Shown here: positions 7,637 to 14,485 of the stretch, one piece after another
Position numbering within the stretch: position 1 is the stretch's first letter
Layout: each line of letters opens with the position of its first letter
Source of the DNA: DASTGO01 sp035719045
Lineage (GTDB): Bacteria > Actinomycetota > Actinomycetes > Actinomycetales > Kineosporiaceae
Assembly: GCA_035719045.1 (NCBI GenBank)
Contig: DASTGO010000211.1
Location: 1-18,620, forward strand
Reading direction: 5' to 3'
Length of the DNA: 18,620 bases
The notes under the pieces: generated by a model
What the model was told of the DNA's origin: nothing
What the model saw: only the letters and a program-made list of their open reading frames with translations
Database searches by the model: none
Program-made: the position numbers and the translations under genes

Positions 7637-9388
7637 ATGACGCGATTCGTACCGGGCCTGCACGTCGTCGCGACGTACCGCCGCGGCTGGTTGGCCCGCG
7701 ACGTCGTTGCCGGCCTGGTCCTGTCGACCCTGCTGGTCCCCCAAGGCATGGCGTACGCCGAACTCGCAGGGCTTCCGGCGATCAACGGTCTCTACACCAC
7801 GATCCTCTGCCTGATGGCGTATGCCGTCTTCGGCCCCTCGCGAATCCTCGTCCTCGGGCCGGACTCCTCCCTCGGCCCCATGATCGCCGCCACCCTTGCG
7901 CCCTTGGTCGCGGCGAATGCCGGGCCCGAACGCGCGGTCGCCCTCGCGTCGACACTGGCCTTGATGGTGGGCCTCATCATGATCGCCGCAGGTCTCGCCG
8001 GGCTGGGATTCGTGGCCAACCTCCTCTCGCAGCCCACCGTGATCGGCTACATGAACGGGTTGGCGCTGACGATCCTGATCGGTCAGTTGCCCAAGCTCTT
8101 CGGCTTCAGCGTGGACGCGAACGGCGCCCTCGCCGAGGGGTCGGCCTTCGTGAAGGGAGCGGCCGAGGGGAAGACCGTCCCCGCCGCGGTCGTGCTGGGC
8201 CTCTCCTGCGTCGCGCTGGTGCTCATCCTGGAACGGCTGGCCCCCGCAGTGCCGGCGATCCTGGTCATGGTCGTCCTCGCGATCGCCGCCACGACTCTGC
8301 TGGACCTCGAGGGCAGAGGTGTCCTGGTGCTGGGACAACTCCCGCGGGGGTTCCCGCCGCTCACGATTCCGTCGATCAGCGCGTCAGACATCGGCCCCCT
8401 GACGGCCGGGGCCCTCGGCATCGCCCTGGTCTCCCTCGCCGACACCATCTCCACCGCATCCTCGTTCGCCCCACGCACGGGGCAGGAGGTGGACGGCAAC
8501 CAGGAGATGGTGGCCATCGGCACCGCCAACGTCGCGGCCGGCCTCTTCCAGGGCTTCCCCGTCAGCACCAGCGCCTCACGGACCGCGGTGGCCGAGCGCG
8601 CCGGCGCGAGGACACAGCTGGCCGGCGTGATCGGAGCAGGCCTCATCGTGGCGACCATCGTGCTCCTGCCGGGGCTCTTCAGGAACCTTCCGCAGCCGGC
8701 CCTCGCCGCCGTCGTGATCACCGCGTCACTCGGGCTGGCCGACCTTGCCGGGGTGGTCCGGCTGTGGCGACAGCGCAGGGCGGAGTTCCTCGTGTCGCTG
8801 GCAGCGTTCCTCGGTGTGGCCCTGCTGGGCGTCCTGCCGGGGATGGCCGTGGCCGTGGGCCTGTCGATCCTCAACGTCTTCCGGCGCGTCTGGCGCCCGT
8901 ACACGGCCGTTCTCGGCTGGGTCAACGCCTTGCGGGGCTTCCACGACATCCGGACGTATCCCGGCGCCGAGCAGGTGCCCGGGCTCGTCGTCTACCGCTT
9001 CGACGCGCCCCTGATCTTCGCCAACGCGATGACGTTCTCGGACGAGATCCGGCGACTGGCCGCGAGCTCACCACCACCCCGCTGGATCCTCGTCGCGGCC
9101 GAGCCGATGACCGATGTCGACACGACGGCCGCGAACATGCTCGAGCGCCTCGACGACGAACTGAACGCCCGTGGCATCTCCCTCGCGTTCGCAGAGATGA
9201 AGGATCGGGTGCGGGAGAAGATCGACCGCTATGAGCTGACCCGCACCATCGACCCGGGCCACTTCTTCCCCACCGTGGAGGCCGGGGTCACCGCGCTCCG
9301 CACCACCCCACCTCAGGAACAGGAACAACGGGGCACCCCGCAGGACCCCGCGCGGCAGCCGGCACCTCCGGGTCAGCAGGCCACGTGA
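7637..9388 (+). CDS. SulP-family anion transporter with STAS domain
   Basis: This is a protein of about 583 aa for an inner-membrane SulP (SLC26-like) anion carrier, which in bacteria moves sulfate, bicarbonate or dicarboxylates. It shows the family signature around residues 35-55 (VPQGMAYAELAGLPAINGLY), GPDSSLGPMIAA near 74-85, SQPTVIGYMNG near 131-141, and GLFQGFPVSTSASRTAVAE at 302-320. Ten or more hydrophobic segments lie before residue 420. A C-terminal STAS domain follows (about 448-555), with YRFDAPLIFANA and the phosphoacceptor-loop-like MTDVDTTAANMLERL. The substrate cannot be told from sequence. ATG 7637 fits the family start (RGWLARDVVAGLVL); the frame is open back to 7565. Its stop overlaps GTG 9385 of the next frame, and the real MFS start is probably further in. 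The two transporters are probably co-transcribed. Confidence 0.95.
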   Translation: MTRFVPGLHVVATYRRGWLARDVVAGLVLSTLLVPQGMAYAELAGLPAINGLYTTILCLMAYAVFGPSRILVLGPDSSLGPMIAATLAPLVAANAGPERAVALASTLALMVGLIMIAAGLAGLGFVANLLSQPTVIGYMNGLALTILIGQLPKLFGFSVDANGALAEGSAFVKGAAEGKTVPAAVVLGLSCVALVLILERLAPAVPAILVMVVLAIAATTLLDLEGRGVLVLGQLPRGFPPLTIPSISASDIGPLTAGALGIALVSLADTISTASSFAPRTGQEVDGNQEMVAIGTANVAAGLFQGFPVSTSASRTAVAERAGARTQLAGVIGAGLIVATIVLLPGLFRNLPQPALAAVVITASLGLADLAGVVRLWRQRRAEFLVSLAAFLGVALLGVLPGMAVAVGLSILNVFRRVWRPYTAVLGWVNALRGFHDIRTYPGAEQVPGLVVYRFDAPLIFANAMTFSDEIRRLAASSPPPRWILVAAEPMTDVDTTAANMLERLDDELNARGISLAFAEMKDRVREKIDRYELTRTIDPGHFFPTVEAGVTALRTTPPQEQEQRGTPQDPARQPAPPGQQAT

Positions 9389-9525
9389 GAACGCAGTCTG
9401 AAACCGAGACGGGCGGCGCCGGGCCGAACCCGCGGTGGCGACGGCGCGCGGCCGGACCCGAACCGCGTCGGATCACCCCTGGCAGACGAGGACAGTCCGG
9501 GACCGCCTCGAGAACGGTTGGGGGC

Positions 9526-11085
9526 ATGACCGAGGGAACCGCTCCAGCCAGGAAGAACTCCAGGAACCGGCATACGCGCGCTCATGTCGCGGGCCACGAG
9601 CCCCCCGGCATTCCCGGTGCGCTCTCCCGGGAACAAGGCCGCCGGATCATCCTCCCGCTCGCGCTCGCACAGTTCATCGCAAGCTACGCGGCGACCAACA
9701 TGAACGTCGCCATCAGCGACATCGCGAAGGACCTGGGCACCGACGTGGCCGGTCTGCAGACGGCCATCACACTGTTCACGCTCACGATGGCATCGCTGAT
9801 GATTCCGGGGAGCAAGCTCAGCGACATCCTCGGGCGCAAGCGCTGCTTCATCGGCGGCCTGTGGGTCTACGGCGTCGGAGCACTGCTGGCGGCACTGGCC
9901 TCCTCGCTGCCCGTCCTGACGGTGGGCTATTCCCTGCTCGAGGGCATCGGATCGGCGCTCATGATTCCCCCGATCTACATCCTCGTCACGGTGCTGTTCC
10001 CGGATCTCGCCGTCCGGGCCCGCTACTTCGGGGTGATCAGCGGCGCCGGAGGCCTCGGCGCGGCCGCGGGACCGCTGATCGGGGGCATGGTCACCACCGC
10101 GCTGTCCTGGCGGGCATCGTTCCTGCTCCAGGTGATCGTGGTGGCCACCATCATCTGGCTGGCAAGGGCGGTGCAGGACCCCGCCCGAGAGGGTCCCGTC
10201 CCTCGCTTCGACCTCGCCGGGGCGGTGCTGTCCGGCGCGGGTCTGTTCTTCACCGTCCTCGGCCTCCTGCTGTCGAGGACCTACGGATGGTTCACCTCTC
10301 GCGAGGACTTCACGGTGGGCGGGAAGGTCCTCATCCCCGCAGGCGGGGTTTCCCCGATCTGGATCTCCATCGGCCTCGGCGCCGTCATCCTGCTCTGGTT
10401 CTTCCTGCACCTGCGCTCCCGCGAGCGCCACAACAAGGAACCGCTGCTCCATCTGCGGCTGTTCCGGAACCGGACGGCCAACCTGGGCCTGGGGACCCAG
10501 ACGATCCAATGGCTCGTCGTGCAGGGCTCCTTCTTCGTGGTCTCCGTGTTCCTCCAGCAGGTGCGCGGGCTCACGGCCATCCAGACCGGTCTCGTGCTGA
10601 CCCCTGCCACCATCGGCATCCTGGTCTCGTCCGCGGGAGCCGAGAGGTTCGCCCAACGCCACACGCAGCGATGGCTGGTCCTGATGGGATTCATCATCAC
10701 CGTCGCCGGCCTGGCCTTGCTGCTGGCGCTGGTCCGGGAGCACTCGGGCCTCTGGACCTTCGTTCCGGGACTGCTGCTGACCGGCCTGGGGGTCGGGGTG
10801 ATGCTCACCTCCTCCGTGAACATCGTCCAGTCCAGCTTCCCCGATGCCGATCAGGGCGACATCTCGGGCCTGTCGCGCTCGGTGTCCAACCTCGGCTCGT
10901 CGCTGGGAACCGCGGTCGTGGGTTCCGTCCTCGTGGCGGCGTCGTTCCCCGGCGGCCGGCCCTTCGCCGCCGCGCAGACCACGCTGCTGGTGTTCTCCGT
11001 CGTCGGCGTCGTTCTGGCGGTGCTGCTTCCCCGGCAGGCAGGCAAGTCCGGTGGTCCCGTCCCGCAGGCCGACGCCCCGGGCTGA
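9526..11085 (+). CDS. DHA2-type MFS drug-efflux-like transporter
   Basis: This is a proton-driven MFS permease of about 519 aa, the usual size for the 14-helix DHA2 (EmrB/QacA) group. Motif A appears as GSKLSDILGRKRCFIGG (about residues 95-111). The motif C-like region ISGAGGLGAAAGPLIGG, followed by TALSWRASFLLQV, is at about 171-203. The acidic and Arg positions of the helix 4-5 region (RARYFGV) and a late GLSRSVSNLGSSLGTAVVGSVL segment (about 448-469) are also present. The substrate is unknown. ATG 9526 has GGTTGGGGGC just upstream. GTG 9385, which overlaps the SulP stop, is in frame, but it would add 47 Arg/Pro/Gly-rich residues without family character. It is probably in one transcript with SulP, and no local TetR or MarR repressor is seen. 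Confidence 0.93.
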   Translation: MTEGTAPARKNSRNRHTRAHVAGHEPPGIPGALSREQGRRIILPLALAQFIASYAATNMNVAISDIAKDLGTDVAGLQTAITLFTLTMASLMIPGSKLSDILGRKRCFIGGLWVYGVGALLAALASSLPVLTVGYSLLEGIGSALMIPPIYILVTVLFPDLAVRARYFGVISGAGGLGAAAGPLIGGMVTTALSWRASFLLQVIVVATIIWLARAVQDPAREGPVPRFDLAGAVLSGAGLFFTVLGLLLSRTYGWFTSREDFTVGGKVLIPAGGVSPIWISIGLGAVILLWFFLHLRSRERHNKEPLLHLRLFRNRTANLGLGTQTIQWLVVQGSFFVVSVFLQQVRGLTAIQTGLVLTPATIGILVSSAGAERFAQRHTQRWLVLMGFIITVAGLALLLALVREHSGLWTFVPGLLLTGLGVGVMLTSSVNIVQSSFPDADQGDISGLSRSVSNLGSSLGTAVVGSVLVAASFPGGRPFAAAQTTLLVFSVVGVVLAVLLPRQAGKSGGPVPQADAPG

Positions 11086-11111
11086 GCAGCCGCAGGCCCT
11101 CCCCCAGCCGC

Positions 11112-11133
11112 GGACCATCCGCAACGGATGAGG
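11112..11133. promoter_or_regulatory. Copy 1 of a shared CCATCCG...GATGAGG element
   Basis: The sequence contains CCATCCGCAACGGATGAGG, with a perfect 6-bp inverted repeat CATCCG/CGGATG around CAA, 137 nt before the start of the four-helix membrane protein. A 20/22 match occurs at 17504-17525, and a looser version at 6236-6260. It may be an operator or promoter element; this is inferred from repetition only. Confidence 0.35.
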
Positions 11134-11269
11134 CGGAGCCTCGTCGGCACCCTCACGCTGACTCGGGCAGTTCCACGGTGTGCCCGTTCCGGTGAAGCGC
11201 ATCGGCCTCCGGGCGAGCCCTACCGGCCCGCCGCCAAGAGACCCGCCACCCAAGAGACAGGCGAGTGAC

Positions 11270-11815
11270 ATGACCGATTCCGGCGGATCGAACTACCGCG
11301 ACGGGAACGAGGCCCCGGGAACGGGCCAGGGTCCTCAGCCCGTCCCGGCCGTCCCCCCTTACCCGACGGGCCGGGCGGCCGGCCGGCCCGGGCGGGTGAT
11401 CGATGCGGAACGCCTCTGGACGGGGGGTGTGATGGCGGGAGTGGTGGCCGCCGGCGTGGCCGTCGTCGGGCTGCTCGTCGCCCGCGGGATCTTCGACATC
11501 GCGGTGCTGGTCAGACAGCACGGGGAACTCGTCGCACCGAGCACCTGGTGGTATGCGGGCGCGGCCTTCTTCGCCGCGCTGCTCGCCACGGGCCTCTCGC
11601 ACCTCCTGCTGGCGGCCGCGCCGCAACCCCACCGCTTCTTCGGCTGGATCTTCGGGCTCGCGGTCACGATCAGCGTGCTGGCACCCCTGACCACCGCCGC
11701 CGGACTCGCGACCCGCGTCGCCGTCTCCCTGATCAACCTGGCGATCGGCATCAGCATCGGCTCGATCGTCTCCGGCGTCTCACGTCGCGTCTCGCAGATC
11801 CTCGACGAGGCGTGA
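11270..11815 (+). CDS. Four-helix membrane protein, DUF6069-like
   Basis: This is a protein of 181 aa starting at ATG 11270. It has a polar Gly/Pro-rich N-terminal tail of about 48 residues, then four predicted membrane helices at about 50-72, 94-116, 122-144 and 148-170, and a short basic C-terminus (SRRVSQILDEA). The helix pattern, with TGLSHLLL followed by P.PHRFFGWI and VLAPLTTAAGLATRVAVSLINLAIG, resembles the actinobacterial DUF6069 family as I remember it. No biochemical role is known. The frame is open to 11180, but the preceding 30 residues are Pro/Arg-rich filler. It lies 184 nt after the MFS gene and 132 nt before the DUF6325-type gene on the same strand. Confidence 0.82.
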   Translation: MTDSGGSNYRDGNEAPGTGQGPQPVPAVPPYPTGRAAGRPGRVIDAERLWTGGVMAGVVAAGVAVVGLLVARGIFDIAVLVRQHGELVAPSTWWYAGAAFFAALLATGLSHLLLAAAPQPHRFFGWIFGLAVTISVLAPLTTAAGLATRVAVSLINLAIGISIGSIVSGVSRRVSQILDEA

Positions 11816-11880
11816 GCAGATCCTCGGGGTGAGTGACGTGCACGAGGCAGGCGAAGGTGCACGGCACTCGGTGGCCGGGC

Positions 11881-11916
11881 CACGAGGACGGACAGCACTA
11901 CGAGGACGGACAGCAC
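11881..11916 (+). repeat. 18-bp tandem duplication upstream of the DUF6325-type gene
   Basis: CACGAGGACGGACAGCAC (11881-11898) is followed directly by TACGAGGACGGACAGCAC (11899-11916), with 17 of 18 bases identical. It lies 31 nt before the ATG of the next gene, in its leader. It may come from replication slippage or form a paired protein-binding site. Confidence 0.8.
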
Positions 11917-11947
11917 AGGTGGGCACAGGACCGAGGAAGGACAGGCG

Positions 11948-12472
11948 ATGAGTGAGCAGACCCTGGACATCAGCGGAGAGGTCGACCAACTGGGGCCGAT
12001 CGACTACCTGATCATCGAGTTCCCGGGCGGCAGGGTGACAGGGAGCGGGCTTCCCCTGCTCCTCGATCTCGTCTCCCGCAAGATCATTCGGATCATTGAC
12101 CTGGAGTTCGTGCAGAGATCACAGGACGGGTCCGTGAGCGCTGTCGATCTCCGGGAACTGGACCCCGACGGCTCCCACGGGCTCATGGCCTTCATGGGAG
12201 CCCGTTCACGGCTGATCGGGCCTGACGACCTGGAGGAGGCCAAGAGGGCTCTGGAGCCGGGCAGCGCGGCCGCAATCCTCGTCTACGAGAACCTCTGGGC
12301 CGCACCACTTGCGGTCGCCCTGCGCAAGAGCGGCGCGCAACTGGTGGCGAACGGCCGGATCCCGGTCCAGTCCCTGCTCGCTGCCCTGGACGAAGCCGAG
12401 CGCATCGATCGGCAGCAGTCGGCCGCCGACCCCTCGACCGGCTTCGATGCACCCACCACTGAGAGGAGATGA
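11948..12472 (+). CDS. DUF6325-family protein
   Basis: This is a soluble protein of 174 aa beginning at ATG 11948, with GAGGAAGGA as ribosome binding site about 6 nt upstream. Residues 16-28 carry GPIDYLIIEFPGG. LPLLLDLVSRKIIRIIDLEFV, D-G-S-V, LVYENLWAAPLAVALRKSG (about 111-129) and GRIPVQSLLAALDEAE follow. I recognise this pattern as that of the actinobacterial DUF6325 family, small proteins often encoded next to a SHOCT-domain protein, exactly as here. The biochemical function is unknown. The polar C-terminal tail (about 155-174) is variable. The stop TGA at 12470-12472 abuts the next ATG, so the two are translationally coupled. Confidence 0.88.
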   Translation: MSEQTLDISGEVDQLGPIDYLIIEFPGGRVTGSGLPLLLDLVSRKIIRIIDLEFVQRSQDGSVSAVDLRELDPDGSHGLMAFMGARSRLIGPDDLEEAKRALEPGSAAAILVYENLWAAPLAVALRKSGAQLVANGRIPVQSLLAALDEAERIDRQQSAADPSTGFDAPTTERR

Positions 12473-12793
12473 ATGACCATGCCTGGTCTGATTCGCGGTG
12501 TCGCACGCACGGCTGTGGTCGCCGGGACGGCAACGGCGGTCTCGAACCGTGTCAGCCGGCGCCAGGCTGCCCGCTGGAACGATCACCAGCAGGAGCAGTA
12601 CGGATCGCAGCAAGAGCAGTACGGATCCCAGCGGTACGAGGAGCAGGCCTACCAGCCGTCGCCCCCGCCACCAGCCCGGGATCCGGGGGCGGACAGGCTC
12701 GAGCAGCTCCGGCAACTGGGTGAGCTCAAGGCCCAGGGCGTGCTGACCGACGCGGAGTTCGAGCGGGAGAAGGCCCTGCTCCTGCACTCCTGA
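12473..12793 (+). CDS. SHOCT-domain protein
   Basis: This is a protein of 106 aa. The N-terminus (PGLIRGVARTAVVAGTATAV) is a short hydrophobic, possibly membrane-associating segment followed by basic residues. A Gln/Tyr/Ser-rich linker with a doubled QEQYGSQ unit and a PPPP stretch leads to a C-terminal SHOCT helix pair (about residues 73-104, with LEQLRQLGELKAQGVLTDAEF and EREKALLL). SHOCT domains are short oligomerisation modules found at protein ends. AGGAG at 12464-12468 serves ATG 12473 (4-nt spacing) or ATG 12479 (10-nt spacing), so the first two residues are uncertain. The start directly follows the DUF6325 stop, which shows one operon and suggests that the two proteins work together. 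Confidence 0.9.
   Translation: MTMPGLIRGVARTAVVAGTATAVSNRVSRRQAARWNDHQQEQYGSQQEQYGSQRYEEQAYQPSPPPPARDPGADRLEQLRQLGELKAQGVLTDAEFEREKALLLHS
12587..12628 (+). repeat. In-frame 21-bp tandem repeat in the SHOCT gene
   Basis: Two adjacent 21-bp units with few differences encode QEQYGSQ twice in the linker of the SHOCT protein. The unit length keeps the frame, so expansion or contraction would change only linker length. The exact edges are approximate. Confidence 0.75.
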
Positions 12794-12816
12794 ACTCGAG
12801 GCAGATGGTGAACTCG

Positions 12817-12858
12817 GGGCAGGTAGTTGCGGGCAGGTAGTCGCGGGCAGGTAGTCGC
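12817..12858 (+). repeat. 14-bp tandem repeat, three copies
   Basis: GGGCAGGTAGTTGC (12817-12830) is followed by two copies of GGGCAGGTAGTCGC (12831-12844 and 12845-12858) between convergent genes. It runs straight into the left arm of the terminator hairpin, so the array may have arisen next to that structure. The preceding 18 + 18 bases (12791-12826) also form a looser duplication starting TGAACTCG. Confidence 0.85.
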
Positions 12859-12908
12859 GTGAGGGCAGCCGGGAGTCGGTGGGGTCGACGCCCGGCTGCC
12901 CTCACGCG
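12856..12908. terminator. Bidirectional terminator between convergent operons
   Basis: CGCGTGAGGGCAGCCGGG (12856-12873) is perfectly complementary to CCCGGCTGCCCTCACGCG (12891-12908), giving an 18-bp stem with a 17-nt loop. It lies between the convergent stop codons of the SHOCT gene (12793) and the GH13 gene (12929), so it can stop transcription from both sides. Confidence 0.9.
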
Positions 12909-12928
12909 GATCAGGTGCCTGGAGCGGA

Positions 12929-14485
12929 TCAGGTGCGCAACGCAGGTTCGGACGGCAGCTCCACTGCGGCCGACGGCAGCTCGGCGACAGAGGGCAGCTC
13001 GGCGACAGAGGGCAGCTCCACGGTGAGGACGTGGAACCCCCAGGGTGGAAGGTCGACGAAGAGGCCAGGATCCACCAGCTCGTCTCCGTCACGCTCGAGC
13101 AGGGCGCCGCCGAACTGGTCGTGCAACCGGCGGATGCCGTCGACGAGCTGCGGCCAGGGCAGACGCACACGTCCCTGAGCACCCGCACCACTGAGGTTGA
13201 CGACGACGAGGTTCCCCGCTTCCTCGCCGGTCCACGACCACGCCACGAGGTTCTCGTGCGTGGTGTTGTCGGGCCAGCCCGTCACCGTCAGCAAGGACCA
13301 CACGCCGTCGCGCAGATGCTGCTTACGCACGAAGGACACCAGGTCCCGATGGAACTTCCGGCCCGCGTCGTCGACCTCTTCGATGGGCCGCCGCCCGAGG
13401 AACACCGGGAGCTGGATCCGCCTGCCCTCGAACTGTCCCTCGTGCCACAAGGTCGCACCCGGCAGCGTGGCGATGGTGACGGCGGCGGCCTGGGCCTTGC
13501 CGACGGGCAGGGTGCGGGCGGCCCGGGGCTCGTCGTGGTTCTCGGTGAAGCGCACCAGCCGTCGCTGGTAACCGAGATCGGCCGTCAGGTGTGCCCGCAC
13601 CGATGCCGCCCCCTCGTGGACGAGCCGGTCGTACAGCCGCTTGTCGTAGCAGTGGTCGAAGCCCTGTTGCTGCAGCGCCCACTCCAGGTCCCAGTAGGCC
13701 TCTGCGATGAAGAGCAGGTCGGGGTGGCGCGACCGCGCCGCCGCCAGGACCTGCGGCCACAGCTCCTCCCGAGGGACCGCCCCGGCCCAGGGTCCCCAGG
13801 TCCTGGCGAAGACGTCGTTGAGCATCAGCATGGCCATGTCACAGCGCACGCCGTCGCACTGGTCCCCGATCTCGCACAGCGTCCCGGCCATCGCCTCCCG
13901 GGTGCTCGTGGAGAAGGCGTTGAGCTGCACCACGTCCGGCCACGGCGGGAAGTAGGGGTCCCGGCCATGGGCGAGCACCTCCCCGCCGATCTCGAACCAG
14001 GCCTCGGGGTCGCGTGCCCGGTCCTCGCCGCTGCCGCGGACGAAGCGCTCGGGGTGCTCCCGGACCCAGGGGTGGTCAGGGGCGACGTGATTGGGTACGT
14101 AGTCGAGGATCAGGCGGGCTCCCCTGCGCCGCAGCTCATCGCGCGCTACGGCCAGACCCTCCGGGCCGCCCAGACGGGCATCGGCCACATAGCGTCGCAC
14201 GCAGTACGGCGACCCCACGACATCCTCGGGCCGAAGGTCCGGCAGTGCCGCGCGGAACGCGTCGATCAGGGACCCGTTCTGCCCCACCACGGCCAGTCCG
14301 GCGGGGCTGCGCTCCCAGACCCCCATCAACCACACCGCGTCGACACCTTCCGGAACCACGGCGTCCCACGCCCACGCCGGCACATTGTTCAAGGTCACCG
14401 GATCGCCGGTCAGGATCTCCACGTCACGCAGCCACGGCCAGGTGTCGACCTCGTAGACCACCGGCTGCTCCGTCCACCCGGTCAT
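12929..14485 (-). CDS. GH13 (alpha-amylase family) glycoside hydrolase
   Basis: This is a protein of 518 aa without a signal peptide, so probably cytoplasmic. All four GH13 regions are present: DYVPNH (128-133), DGVRCDMA with nucleophile Asp216 and Arg214, FIAEAYWD with acid/base Glu262, and FTENHDEP with transition-state Asp318. An (alpha/beta)8 barrel is followed by a small beta domain (about 410-490). Family knowledge says retaining hydrolysis or transglycosylation of alpha-glucosides; the exact substrate cannot be read from sequence. The C-terminus carries an ELPSVA repeat (about 490-512) that is not part of the fold. The start ATG 14485 overlaps the stop of the upstream GH63-like gene in ATGA, so translation is coupled. 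A longer start at 14530 would lie inside that gene and is unlikely. Confidence 0.93.
   Translation of the reverse strand: MTGWTEQPVVYEVDTWPWLRDVEILTGDPVTLNNVPAWAWDAVVPEGVDAVWLMGVWERSPAGLAVVGQNGSLIDAFRAALPDLRPEDVVGSPYCVRRYVADARLGGPEGLAVARDELRRRGARLILDYVPNHVAPDHPWVREHPERFVRGSGEDRARDPEAWFEIGGEVLAHGRDPYFPPWPDVVQLNAFSTSTREAMAGTLCEIGDQCDGVRCDMAMLMLNDVFARTWGPWAGAVPREELWPQVLAAARSRHPDLLFIAEAYWDLEWALQQQGFDHCYDKRLYDRLVHEGAASVRAHLTADLGYQRRLVRFTENHDEPRAARTLPVGKAQAAAVTIATLPGATLWHEGQFEGRRIQLPVFLGRRPIEEVDDAGRKFHRDLVSFVRKQHLRDGVWSLLTVTGWPDNTTHENLVAWSWTGEEAGNLVVVNLSGAGAQGRVRLPWPQLVDGIRRLHDQFGGALLERDGDELVDPGLFVDLPPWGFHVLTVELPSVAELPSVAELPSAAVELPSEPALRT
12975..13018 (-). repeat. 18-bp tandem repeat encoding the ELPSVA tail of the GH13 protein
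   Basis: GGCAGCTCGGCGACAGAG occurs at 12975-12992 and 12993-13010, and a third partial copy (8 bp) follows. Read on the minus strand, it codes for repeated VAELPS units at the protein C-terminus. The 18-bp length preserves the frame. Confidence 0.85.

Noticed and set aside
9373..11271. Long open frame (632 codons) on the minus strand opposite the MFS gene
   Set aside because: It is Gln/Asp/Arg/Gly-rich low-complexity sequence with no domains, opposite a clear transporter. It is a typical GC-rich shadow frame.
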